Assembly (NCBI GenBank): GCA_040509055.1
Contig: JBEVLT010000126.1
Location: forward strand, 1-8,649
DNA from: JAJKIP01 sp040509055
GTDB taxonomy: Bacteria > Bacteroidota > Bacteroidia > Chitinophagales > Chitinophagaceae
DNA length: 8,649 nucleotides
Direction of reading: 5' to 3'
Shown: piece after piece, positions 1 to 6,657 of the stretch
Position numbering within the stretch: position 1 is the stretch's first letter
Layout of the letters: each line of letters opens with the position of its first letter
The notes under the pieces: model-generated
What the model saw: the letters and a program-made list of their open reading frames with translations, nothing else
Databases searched by the model: none
What the model was told of the DNA's origin: nothing
Made by a program: the position numbers and the translations under genes

Positions 1-15
1 CAGGGATTTGCTCAT
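1..15 (-). other. possible 5' end of a further minus-strand gene (five codons only)
   Basis: On the minus strand an ATG lies at 15-13 and would open a frame reading M-S-K-S-L before the window ends. Nine bases upstream (31-24, minus strand) is TATCTTTA, a one-mismatch version of the TAnnTTTG promoter element of Bacteroidota. That would put the transcript start almost on the ATG, so the true start may lie further left. Too little is visible to name a product, and the gene may not exist. The remaining stretch to 105 shows no gene and no convincing terminator for the peptidase that ends at 106. Confidence 0.2.
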
Positions 16-105
16 ACAGGGCATAAAGATACAACCGATGGTTGCTGCCTTGCTGTAGCGGTATGCCGGTGTGGAAAATTTAGGCTTGTCCGGCTGGGTC
101 TTCGA

Positions 106-1077
106 TCAGTCGAGGCTTTGGTTGGAAGAAGCAGCCTGTTTCAGCAGGCGGTCAAACTGGTCGGGCGAAAGGTCGTTATAAAAGAAATAAACGGGATCGA
201 GCTTGGTTTCTCCTTTGTGCACCTCGTAGTGGCAGTGCGGCCCTGTGGATTTGCCCGAGCTGCCTACCCAGCCGATCACTTCGCCTCGCTTTACCTGCTG
301 CCCGTTCCTTGCCTTCACCCGCACCATGTGGCCATACAGCGTTTCGTAACCGTAGCCGTGCCGGATGATCACGTGGTTGCCAAAACCGTTACCGGTATTG
401 CCGGCGGTAGTGACGGTGCCGTCGGCTGTGGCATAGATAGGTGTACCCTGCGGCGCCGTAAAGTCGATGCCCGCGTGCATTTTGGTGGTCTTGTAAATGG
501 GGTCGATGCGGTAACCGAATCCTGAAGCGATGCGTGTGAGGTCTTTATTGCTTACGGGTTGTATGGCCGGTGTATGGGCCAGCAGCTTTTCCTTGTCTTT
601 GAGCAATTCGTCCACCTCGGTGTACGAGCTGTTCTGAACCTGGATGCGGTTGCTCAGGTTGTTCAGGCTGCTGGTCAGCGAGGAAAACAGTTCGCTATCT
701 GTCAGGCTCTCCACGGTCGCTACTTCGATGCGGTTTTCCAGGTCGCGGGCCCGGGCGCTGTCGGGAATGGGGTTGGCCTCGAAAATGGAGCGGTATACGT
801 TGTTGTCGCGGTTTTCCAGCTCCTTCATTTGCCGGTCCAGCTCTTTCACGCGGTTGTTCAGCCCGGCATAGCGGTCCCGCAACTGTTCGTTCTGGATGCG
901 GAGCAGTTTTTCGTTGGGCGAGCCGATAAAGCGGAAGGCGATATAGGAGATGAAGGCGGCGGTAACAAAAGCGGCTGCTATAAAACCAAAGATGCGTAAC
1001 AGTTTGACACGCAGGGGAATCTCCAGTTTTTCATAGCGAAGCGTATTGGTCTTATAATAGTATTTGATCTTTTTCAT
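106..1077 (-). CDS. membrane-anchored M23 family metallopeptidase (LytM/lysostaphin type)
   Basis: This 323-residue protein is predicted to be a zinc peptidase acting on peptidoglycan cross-bridges or stems in the periplasm. A short basic cytoplasmic N-terminus (residues 1-27) is followed by one hydrophobic membrane segment (about 28-51). Next comes a charged, heptad-like coiled-coil stretch (about 55-95), a linker, and a C-terminal M23 domain (about 185-297). The zinc and catalytic motifs are intact: H201-A-G-I-D205 (the HxxxD motif), H250 in the G-H motif, and H281-C-H283 (the HxH motif). It is therefore probably active and not a degenerate EnvC/NlpD-type activator, although that alternative is not excluded. 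The tail ends NQSLD, an ending I recall from Bacteroidota homologues. The start is the ATG at 1077-1075, directly before the basic segment and membrane helix. The gene diverges from alaS. I see no clear TAnnTTTG element for it on the minus strand. Confidence 0.93.
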   Translation of the reverse strand: MKKIKYYYKTNTLRYEKLEIPLRVKLLRIFGFIAAAFVTAAFISYIAFRFIGSPNEKLLRIQNEQLRDRYAGLNNRVKELDRQMKELENRDNNVYRSIFEANPIPDSARARDLENRIEVATVESLTDSELFSSLTSSLNNLSNRIQVQNSSYTEVDELLKDKEKLLAHTPAIQPVSNKDLTRIASGFGYRIDPIYKTTKMHAGIDFTAPQGTPIYATADGTVTTAGNTGNGFGNHVIIRHGYGYETLYGHMVRVKARNGQQVKRGEVIGWVGSSGKSTGPHCHYEVHKGETKLDPVYFFYNDLSPDQFDRLLKQAASSNQSLD

Positions 1078-1128
1078 GACAAACCAGCCTTAACGCCTTT
1101 TCACAGGGTACAATGCCATTTGAAACGC

Positions 1129-1136
1129 TACCTTTG
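1129..1136 (+). promoter_or_regulatory. putative alaS promoter -7 element (TACCTTTG)
   Basis: TACCTTTG matches the TAnnTTTG -7 consensus of the primary sigma factor in Bacteroidota. No good -33 TTTG lies at the usual 17-23 bp spacing, so only half of the promoter is supported. Transcription would start near 1141-1143 and give a leader of about 100 nt before the alaS start codon. This argues against starting alaS at the in-frame TTG at 1120, which lies upstream of the element. Confidence 0.55.
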
Positions 1137-1148
1137 CACGGCCGCAAA

Positions 1149-1210
1149 CCCGCCTGGAGCGGGAGCCGGCCACCCGGGCACGTCCGGGGTGAACAAATAT
1201 AAGTTGTTCA
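1149..1210 (+). other. three consecutive stem-loops in the alaS leader
   Basis: The predicted 5' untranslated region holds three adjacent inverted repeats. The first pairs CCCGC (1149-1153) with GCGGG (1159-1163) over a 5-nt loop. The second pairs CACCCGG (1171-1177) with CCGGG-G-TG (1184-1191), with one bulged G and a 6-nt loop. The third is a perfect 7-bp stem, TGAACAA (1190-1196) with TTGTTCA (1204-1210), around a 7-nt loop; stems two and three overlap by two bases (1190-1191), so their outermost pairs are mutually exclusive. No U-run follows any stem, so this is not an obvious intrinsic terminator, and I see no T-box or known riboswitch signature. A regulatory role is inference. Confidence 0.4.
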
Positions 1211-1242
1211 GCATCAAAAGTCAACCATTTTATCGCCCGCTC

Positions 1243-3879
1243 ATGATGACCAGTGCAGACATACGGCAGCAGTACCTGGAGTTTTTCCGCGCCCGCGGCC
1301 ACGAGATCGTGCCATCGGCCCCGATCGTTGTCAAAAACGATCCCACCCTCATGTTTACCAATGCCGGCATGAACCAGTTCAAGGATTATTTTCTCGGCAA
1401 TAAAAAGGCCCTCTATGCCCGCGTGTCCGATACGCAGAAATGCCTGCGCGTGAGCGGCAAGCACAACGACCTGGAGGAAGTGGGCGTGGATACTTACCAC
1501 CACACCATGTTCGAGATGCTGGGCAACTGGAGCTTTGGCGATCCGGCCAACCCCGAAAGCGGTTATTTCAAAAAAGAAGCGATCGCCTGGAGCTGGGAGC
1601 TCTTAACCGAAGTATACAAAATACCCAAAGACCGCATCTACGTGAGCATCTTTGCCGGCGACCCGGCCCAGAACCTGCCACGCGATGAGGAATCGATGGC
1701 CGAATGGAAAAAATGGATAGCCGAAGACCGCATCCTGCCTTTTGGCAAAAAAGATAATTTCTGGGAAATGGGCGATACCGGCCCCTGCGGTCCCTGTACC
1801 GAAATACATGTGGATGGCAGACCCGATGCGGAGCGCCAACAAGTGGATGGCAAAACGCTGGTGAACGGCGATGACCCGCAGGTGATCGAGATATGGAACA
1901 ATGTGTTCATCCAGTTCAACCGGCTGAAGGACGGGAGCCTGGAACCCCTGCCGGCCCGGCATGTGGATACAGGCATGGGGCTGGAGCGGCTGGTGCGGGT
2001 ATTGCAGGGCAAAACCTCCAATTACGATACTGATATTTTCACCGGTACCATCGGCGCCGTGGAGAAGATAACCGGCAAAACATACGATTACAGCGGCAGC
2101 AGGGAAGCGGTTGCATTCCGCGTCATCGCCGACCATATCCGGGCCATCTCGTTTACCATTGCCGACGGGCAGCTGCCGTCCAACACGGGCGCCGGCTACG
2201 TGATCCGGAGAATATTGAGGCGGGCCGTGCGGTACTACTATTCCTACCTGGATCACAAGCAGCCTTTGCTGCACCAGCTGGTGCCGGTCCTGGCCGAACA
2301 GTTCAGGCAGGTATTCCCGGAGCTGCACCAGCAGGTGGAGTTTGTAAGCCGGGTGGTGAAGGAGGAAGAAGATGCCTTTATGCGCACGCTCGAGAAAGGG
2401 TTGAAAAAAATAGATAGCATTGTGCAATCGGCTGCTGCCGGATCGGTAAGCGGCAAAGATGCCTTTGAGCTGTACGATACGTATGGTTTTCCTGCCGATC
2501 TTACCAGGCTCATCGCTTCGGAAAGCGGACTGAGCGTGGACGAAGAGGGATTCCAGGCCGAAATGCAGCAGCAGAAAAACCGCAGCCGGGCCGCTACCAC
2601 TGTGGATACAGAGGACTGGGTGGAGGTGAATGCGGCTGCCAAAACCGCTTTTACCGGCTATACCGATCTGCAGGCCGACACGCAGGTGGTAAAGTACCGC
2701 AAGGTGAAGGCAAAGGGAAAAGAACAATACCAGCTGGTGCTGGCTACCACGCCTTTTTATGCTGAAAGCGGCGGGCAGGTGGGCGATACCGGCTCACTGA
2801 TCGCCGGGGCAGAGACGATTGCTGTGACCGATACGAAAAAAGAAAACGACCTCATCATCCATTTCACCGACCGGCTTCCCGCCGATCCGGCAGCAGCTAT
2901 CAGCGCCCGCGTGAATGCGGAAAAACGGCAGACCACTACATACAACCATACGGCCACGCACCTGCTGCATGCCGCCCTGCGCCAGGTATTGGGCACGCAT
3001 GTGGCTCAAAAAGGATCGCTGGTATCGCCGGACGTATTGCGGTTCGACTTTTCGCATTTTTCCAAAATGACGGAGGAGGAAATACGCCGCGTGGAAGAGA
3101 TCGTGAACGAAAAGATAAGGGCCAATATACCGGTGGTGACCAGGGAAATGCCGAAGGAAGAGGCGCTGAAACTGGGCGCCATGGCGCTGTTTGGCGAAAA
3201 ATACGGCGATAACGTGCGGGTAGTGATCACTGATCCCGCCTATTCGGTAGAGCTGTGCGGCGGTACCCACGTGGGCCATACCGGTATGATCGGGCTGTTC
3301 ACCATCACGTCCGAATCGGCCGTGGCAGCCGGCGTGCGCCGTATTGAAGCGCTGACCGGTGCTGCTGCTACCGCTTATGTGACCGACCGGGTCAGCCAGC
3401 TGAAGCAGATCAGTGAATTGCTCAAAACCAAGGAACCGCTGAAGGCGATCGAAAAGCTGGCCGAAGAAAAAAATGCCCTCGAAAAGAAAATAGAGAAGCT
3501 GGAAGCAAAGGAGCTGGCAGCGCTCGGCAGGGAACTGGCAGGAAAAGCTGAGGTCATCAATGGCGTCACGTTTATCGGCGAAATAGCAGAAGTGGCCAGC
3601 GCCGATGCGCTGAAAAAGCTTTGTTTCGACCTGAGAACCACTGCCGCCGATTGCGTAGCGGTGCTGGGTGCCGTTATTGCGGGCAAACCCTTTGTCGCCA
3701 TTGGTATTTCCGATGCGGTAGTAGCTGCAAAGGGCCTCGATGCCGGCAAGCTGATCAAGGAGAAAGTGGCCCCGCTGATCAAAGGCGGTGGCGGCGGACA
3801 AAAAACACTGGCCACAGCCGGTGGCCAGGATGCAGACAAGCTGCCCGAAGTGCTGACAGCCGTAAAAGTGCTGCTCTGA
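1243..3879 (+). CDS. alaS: alanyl-tRNA synthetase (AlaRS), full length with editing and C-Ala domains
   Basis: This enzyme charges tRNA-Ala with alanine in the cytoplasm and hydrolyses mischarged Ser- and Gly-tRNA-Ala. From the ATG at 1243 it has 878 residues, the usual size for bacterial AlaRS. The class II catalytic core shows motif 2 with R69, then HHTMFEMLGNWSFGD (86-100), and motif 3 GMGLERL (244-250). The tRNA-binding segment contains GYVIRRILRRAVR. The editing site is intact, with H569xxxH573 and C672xxxH676, close to the E. coli positions. A coiled coil (about 726-770) leads to the C-Ala domain with the glycine run G848-852. Upstream in-frame starts (TTG 1120, GTG 1189) would add residues the family lacks, and the TTG lies upstream of the predicted transcript start. 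The adjacent ATG at 1246 is equally possible. The gene diverges from the M23 peptidase gene, with a 165-bp gap. Confidence 0.98.
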   Translation: MMTSADIRQQYLEFFRARGHEIVPSAPIVVKNDPTLMFTNAGMNQFKDYFLGNKKALYARVSDTQKCLRVSGKHNDLEEVGVDTYHHTMFEMLGNWSFGDPANPESGYFKKEAIAWSWELLTEVYKIPKDRIYVSIFAGDPAQNLPRDEESMAEWKKWIAEDRILPFGKKDNFWEMGDTGPCGPCTEIHVDGRPDAERQQVDGKTLVNGDDPQVIEIWNNVFIQFNRLKDGSLEPLPARHVDTGMGLERLVRVLQGKTSNYDTDIFTGTIGAVEKITGKTYDYSGSREAVAFRVIADHIRAISFTIADGQLPSNTGAGYVIRRILRRAVRYYYSYLDHKQPLLHQLVPVLAEQFRQVFPELHQQVEFVSRVVKEEEDAFMRTLEKGLKKIDSIVQSAAAGSVSGKDAFELYDTYGFPADLTRLIASESGLSVDEEGFQAEMQQQKNRSRAATTVDTEDWVEVNAAAKTAFTGYTDLQADTQVVKYRKVKAKGKEQYQLVLATTPFYAESGGQVGDTGSLIAGAETIAVTDTKKENDLIIHFTDRLPADPAAAISARVNAEKRQTTTYNHTATHLLHAALRQVLGTHVAQKGSLVSPDVLRFDFSHFSKMTEEEIRRVEEIVNEKIRANIPVVTREMPKEEALKLGAMALFGEKYGDNVRVVITDPAYSVELCGGTHVGHTGMIGLFTITSESAVAAGVRRIEALTGAAATAYVTDRVSQLKQISELLKTKEPLKAIEKLAEEKNALEKKIEKLEAKELAALGRELAGKAEVINGVTFIGEIAEVASADALKKLCFDLRTTAADCVAVLGAVIAGKPFVAIGISDAVVAAKGLDAGKLIKEKVAPLIKGGGGGQKTLATAGGQDADKLPEVLTAVKVLL

Positions 3880-3880
3880 G

Positions 3881-3906
3881 CAATCATTTAGCCCAAAAAT
3901 GAATTG
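3881..3906 (+). other. imperfect stem-loop just after alaS
   Basis: CAATCATTT (3881-3889) can pair with AAATG-A-ATTG (3897-3906) with one bulged A and a 7-nt loop, starting two bases after the alaS stop codon. No T-run follows, so it is not a standard intrinsic terminator. It could protect or define the mRNA 3' end. The stem is AU-rich and may be chance. Confidence 0.25.
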
Positions 3907-3976
3907 ACGGGGAGGGAAATCGTCCGTTTATCCGCATAACTGACCACCTGAACCGGGAAAAACGGTTTAACATTTC

Positions 3977-4014
3977 CGAAACATTTCGTATTTGAAGAAT
4001 TGTCTTTATATTTG
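3977..4014 (+). promoter_or_regulatory. promoter of the PDZ gene, with an overlapping dyad
   Basis: TATATTTG (4007-4014) is an exact match to the Bacteroidota -7 consensus TAnnTTTG. TTTC (3984-3987), a one-mismatch -33 element, lies 19 bp upstream, which is the preferred spacing. The -33 half sits inside the inverted repeat CGAAA-CA-TTTCG (3977-3988). ACATTTC also occurs as a direct repeat at 3970-3976 and 3981-3987, an 11-bp period or about one helical turn. Transcription should start near 4020, about 39 nt before the ATG. That the repeats bind a regulator is inference. Confidence 0.6.
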
Positions 4015-4036
4015 ATCTACGAAAACTGACGTAGAT
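4015..4036 (+). other. perfect 7-bp inverted repeat at the predicted transcript start of the PDZ gene
   Basis: ATCTACG (4015-4021) and CGTAGAT (4030-4036) are perfect inverted repeats around an 8-nt centre. They begin immediately after the -7 element. If transcription starts near 4020, the dyad spans the start site. It could be an operator, or a hairpin at the 5' end of the mRNA if the start is slightly upstream. The leader that follows is AT-rich with no Shine-Dalgarno sequence. Confidence 0.5.
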
Positions 4037-4058
4037 AATTTATAAAACTTAAAACAGT

Positions 4059-5042
4059 ATGAAACAGCTTATCAAAAAGACTTCCCTGGTGCTGGTAGCT
4101 GCCGCAGCAATGATGCCGGCCCCGCTCCTGGCACAGGACATCAAAGAAGACAAAAAGAAAGAAACCGAGCACATCATCATCACCCGCAAAGGAGACAAGG
4201 ATGAGAAAGTGGTGATAGAAATAAACGGCGATAAGGTGACGGTGAACGGGAAAGCGGTGGATGATAAGAACGGTGACATCACCGTGCAGCGCAGCAAGGA
4301 TAGCCATGTGTGGGCTTATAGCGGCGGGGTGACCGATGGCGTGTGGAATGATAATTTTGCACTCTTCAATGGCGACGATGACAGGGCCATGCTGGGCGTA
4401 ACCACCGAAGCGAACGACAAAGGCGCCCAGATAAAGACCATTACCAAAGATGGAGGTGCCGAAAAAGCAGGACTGAAGACAGGCGATATCATCAAAAAAA
4501 TAGGCGATAGCAAAATAGAAGGGCCGGACGATCTTTCGGCGGCCATCCGCAAACAAAAGCCGGGCGATAAAGTAAGCGTTACCTTCCTGAGAGACGGGAA
4601 AGAGCAGACGGTGACAGCCGAGCTGGTGAAGTGGAAAGGCTTCAAAGCATATGGCATCGGTCAGCAGAATTATAATATGAACCTGAATATACCTGACATC
4701 GTAGAAGTGCCGCATATGCGTCTTTCTCCCAGCATCAACGGCACATACAGCTGGTCAGGTGGCGCACCCCGCCTGGGCCTGTCCGTGCAGGATACGGACG
4801 ATGGCAAAGGCGCCAAAGTGATCGATGTGGATGAGGACGGCAATGCCTTCAAGGCTGGCCTGAAAGAAGACGATATCCTTACCGAGATAGACGGCAAAGC
4901 AGTGAACAGTGCAGACGAAGTGGCCAAAGTGGTTCGTGAAAGCAAGGACAAAGTTTCCGTGAATGTGAAGCTGCTGCGCCAGGGCAAAACAGAAAATATC
5001 ACCGTGAAGATCCCCCGCAGGCTCAAGACGGCAAATCTTTAG
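4059..5042 (+). CDS. secreted protein with two PDZ domains and no protease domain
   Basis: The protein has 327 residues. A signal peptide (1-26) has a KK n-region, an alanine-rich core and a likely cleavage after A25 or Q26 (LLAQ), so it should act in the periplasm or outside the cell. Residues 27-108 form a charged region rich in lysine and aspartate with short beta-like segments (for example VVIEINGDKVTVNG). Two PDZ domains follow at about 110-190 and 237-318. Their peptide-binding loops read MLGV and LGLS, and each has the typical AGLK..DII/DIL and D/GDxxI signature of bacterial HtrA-type PDZ domains. No trypsin-like Ser/His/Asp domain, S41 fold or zinc motif is present, so it is probably a binding or scaffold protein and not an enzyme. 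The ATG at 4059 lies 39 nt after the predicted transcript start. The gene appears monocistronic, with its own promoter and a strong terminator. The specific role is unknown. Confidence 0.9.
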   Translation: MKQLIKKTSLVLVAAAAMMPAPLLAQDIKEDKKKETEHIIITRKGDKDEKVVIEINGDKVTVNGKAVDDKNGDITVQRSKDSHVWAYSGGVTDGVWNDNFALFNGDDDRAMLGVTTEANDKGAQIKTITKDGGAEKAGLKTGDIIKKIGDSKIEGPDDLSAAIRKQKPGDKVSVTFLRDGKEQTVTAELVKWKGFKAYGIGQQNYNMNLNIPDIVEVPHMRLSPSINGTYSWSGGAPRLGLSVQDTDDGKGAKVIDVDEDGNAFKAGLKEDDILTEIDGKAVNSADEVAKVVRESKDKVSVNVKLLRQGKTENITVKIPRRLKTANL

Positions 5043-5067
5043 TGTTAATATATACGCATGTAGTAAC

Positions 5068-5103
5068 CCTCTCCCGGTTCCCCGGGAGGGGTTTTCTTTT
5101 TTG
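5068..5103 (+). terminator. strong intrinsic terminator after the PDZ gene
   Basis: A 10-bp, GC-rich stem pairs 5068-5077 with 5082-5091, including one G-U pair, around a TTCC tetraloop. It is followed by TTTTCTTTTTT (5092-5102). It lies 25 bases after the PDZ stop codon and should end that transcript before gatB. Confidence 0.92.
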
Positions 5104-5134
5104 ATAGGATACGCCGGCAAATGAGCTAATTTTG
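5100..5134 (+). promoter_or_regulatory. putative gatB promoter, with -33 in the terminator T-run
   Basis: TAATTTTG (5127-5134) matches the TAnnTTTG -7 consensus exactly. The best -33 candidate is TTTG at 5100-5103, formed by the end of the preceding terminator's T-run. It is 23 bp from the -7 element, at the long end of the accepted spacing. Transcription would start near 5140, about 42 nt before the gatB ATG. Confidence 0.55.
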
Positions 5135-5165
5135 CAAACCCCGGAACCCGTAAAAGCAAACAGGG

Positions 5166-5177
5166 AACCGGCCGGTT
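5166..5177 (+). repeat. 12-bp perfect palindrome before the gatB start
   Basis: AACCGGCCGGTT lies five bases before the gatB ATG at 5183. With the flanking GGG and GCC it could form a short hairpin next to the start codon or serve as a DNA dyad. A 12-bp perfect palindrome is expected about twice by chance in a window of this size, so only its position is notable. Confidence 0.35.
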
Positions 5178-5182
5178 GCCCA

Positions 5183-6631
5183 ATGGCAGAGCAGGATAAA
5201 TATGAAATAGTAATAGGCCTGGAAGTGCATGCCCAGCTGCTTACCCGGAGCAAACTGTTCTGCGGCGACAGCATTGCGTATGGTGCGGAACCTAATACAC
5301 AGGTAAGCCCCATCACGCTGGCACACCCCGGCACCCTGCCCAAAATGAACCGGAAAGCCATCGAATACGCGGTGAAAATGGGGCTGGCCTGCCATTGCGA
5401 TATCGAACGGCATAACTATTTTGCCCGCAAGCATTATTTCTATCCCGATCTGCCCAAGGGGTACCAGGTATCCCAGCATACCACCCCGGTGTGCAAGAAC
5501 GGGTTTGTCAGGATCCGGACCGCAGAGGGGACCAGGAGCATCCGGCTGAACCGGATCCATATGGAAGAAGATGCCGGCAAAAGCATTCACGATGCGGATG
5601 ATACCGCTACCTGCATCGACCTGAACCGGGCAGGCACCCCGCTGATCGAGATCGTCAGCGAGCCCGACCTCCGCAGTGCCGATGAGACCTATGCCTACCT
5701 GACGGAACTGCGCAAACTGGTGCGCTACCTGGATATCTGCGATGGCAACATGGAAGAAGGCAGCCTGCGCTGCGATGTAAATATTTCGGCCCGCCGCAAG
5801 GGCGATCCGAAGCTGGGCACCAGGGTGGAAATAAAAAACCTGAACTCCATCCGCAATGCCAAACGGGCCGTGGAGTACGAAGAGCAGCGGCTGACCGGCC
5901 TGCTGGACAGGGGCGAGCCTGTACTGCAACAGACCCGCAGCTTTGATGCAGCTACCGGCACCACCTTTGCCATCCGCGACAAGGAAGATGCGGACGACTA
6001 CCGCTATTTCGCCGATCCCGATCTTACTCCTTTTCACCTGGACGATGATTTTATTGCTGCCATCCGGCAAACGATCCCCGTGCTGCAGGAAGAGAAAATA
6101 GCCAAATACATAGCCGAGTGGCTGCTGCCCGAATACGATGCGCAGGTACTGACGGAAGAAAAAGCGCTGGCCGACTACTTCGAAGCAGTGGTGCTGCATA
6201 CCTCCAATTACAAGGCTGCGGCCAACTGGATGCTCGGCCCGGTACGGTCATGGCTGAACGAGAGCAGGAAAGAGATCGGCAATTTCCCGCTCCAGCCGGC
6301 TACGATAGCCGGGCTGGTGCAGCTGGTAGATGCCGGCAAACTCAGTTTCTCCACGGCTTCATCCCGGTTGTTTGCTTACCTGGTGCAGCATCCCGAAGCC
6401 GACCCTGAGCAGGCGGCGATCAGTCAAAACCTGGTACAGCAATCGGATGCTTCGGACATCGAACCGCTGGTGGAGGAAGTATTGAGGAAATATGCCGATA
6501 AGGTAGCTGAATATAAAAAAGGAAAAAAAGGCGTGCTCTCCCTGTTTGTAGGCGAGGTGATGAAACGGTCGCGGGGTAAGGCGGATCCGAAGGTGACCAA
6601 TGAGCTGCTGCTGGAAAAACTAAAATCCTGA
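5183..6631 (+). CDS. gatB: Asp-tRNA(Asn)/Glu-tRNA(Gln) amidotransferase subunit B
   Basis: GatB is the tRNA-binding and kinase subunit of GatCAB, which converts Glu-tRNA-Gln (and in some bacteria Asp-tRNA-Asn) to the amidated form using ammonia made by GatA. From the ATG at 5183 it has 482 residues, normal for the family. Visible motifs are GLEVHAQL (12-19), HPGTLPKMN (48-56), the GatB signature DLNRAGTPLIEIVSEPD (146-162), DGNMEEGSLRCDVN (187-200) and EIKNLNSIRNAKRA (from 216). The C-terminal YqeY-like tRNA-binding domain covers about 335-480. The segment that in many GatB proteins carries paired cysteines (FCxC and CPxC) reads FCGD (26-29) and SPIT (42-45), so a four-cysteine metal site there is absent. 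An in-frame TTG at 5132 was rejected as start because it lies inside the promoter element. gatA and gatC are not in the window. The next gene follows after 26 bp. Confidence 0.97.
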   Translation: MAEQDKYEIVIGLEVHAQLLTRSKLFCGDSIAYGAEPNTQVSPITLAHPGTLPKMNRKAIEYAVKMGLACHCDIERHNYFARKHYFYPDLPKGYQVSQHTTPVCKNGFVRIRTAEGTRSIRLNRIHMEEDAGKSIHDADDTATCIDLNRAGTPLIEIVSEPDLRSADETYAYLTELRKLVRYLDICDGNMEEGSLRCDVNISARRKGDPKLGTRVEIKNLNSIRNAKRAVEYEEQRLTGLLDRGEPVLQQTRSFDAATGTTFAIRDKEDADDYRYFADPDLTPFHLDDDFIAAIRQTIPVLQEEKIAKYIAEWLLPEYDAQVLTEEKALADYFEAVVLHTSNYKAAANWMLGPVRSWLNESRKEIGNFPLQPATIAGLVQLVDAGKLSFSTASSRLFAYLVQHPEADPEQAAISQNLVQQSDASDIEPLVEEVLRKYADKVAEYKKGKKGVLSLFVGEVMKRSRGKADPKVTNELLLEKLKS

Positions 6632-6657
6632 TAACCATACATAATAACCTGACTCAA

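Noticed and set aside
1113..1202. Short upstream open frame (29 codons, ATG at 1113) before alaS that might be a leader peptide
   Set aside because: Its ATG lies upstream of the predicted transcript start. It has no run of alanine codons, and the region looks shaped by RNA stems rather than coding.
1603..3801. Two long antisense open frames (374 and 335 codons) opposite alaS
   Set aside because: alaS is certain over this span by motif order and length. The antisense translations are rich in H, Q and F with no recognisable pattern, as expected of shadow frames.
3951..3967. AACCG/CGGTT inverted repeat with a 7-nt centre as an alaS terminator
   Set aside because: The stem is only 5 bp and no T-run follows, so it is not convincing as a terminator.
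5074..5171. CCGGTTCC in the PDZ terminator (5074-5081) is complementary to GGAACCGG in the gatB leader (5164-5171)
   Set aside because: The terminator arm lies upstream of the predicted gatB transcript, so the two are unlikely to be in one RNA. An 8-base match in GC-rich sequence is weak evidence.
5126..6199. A 357-codon antisense frame opposite gatB
   Set aside because: It is a shadow of gatB and runs across the gatB promoter; no motif supports it.
6513..6530. A-runs near the end of gatB (A6-GG-A7) as a possible slippage or frameshift site
   Set aside because: They encode lysine codons in an intact frame that continues to a normal C-terminus. No slippery heptamer is in register, and similar A-runs occur in alaS and the PDZ gene.
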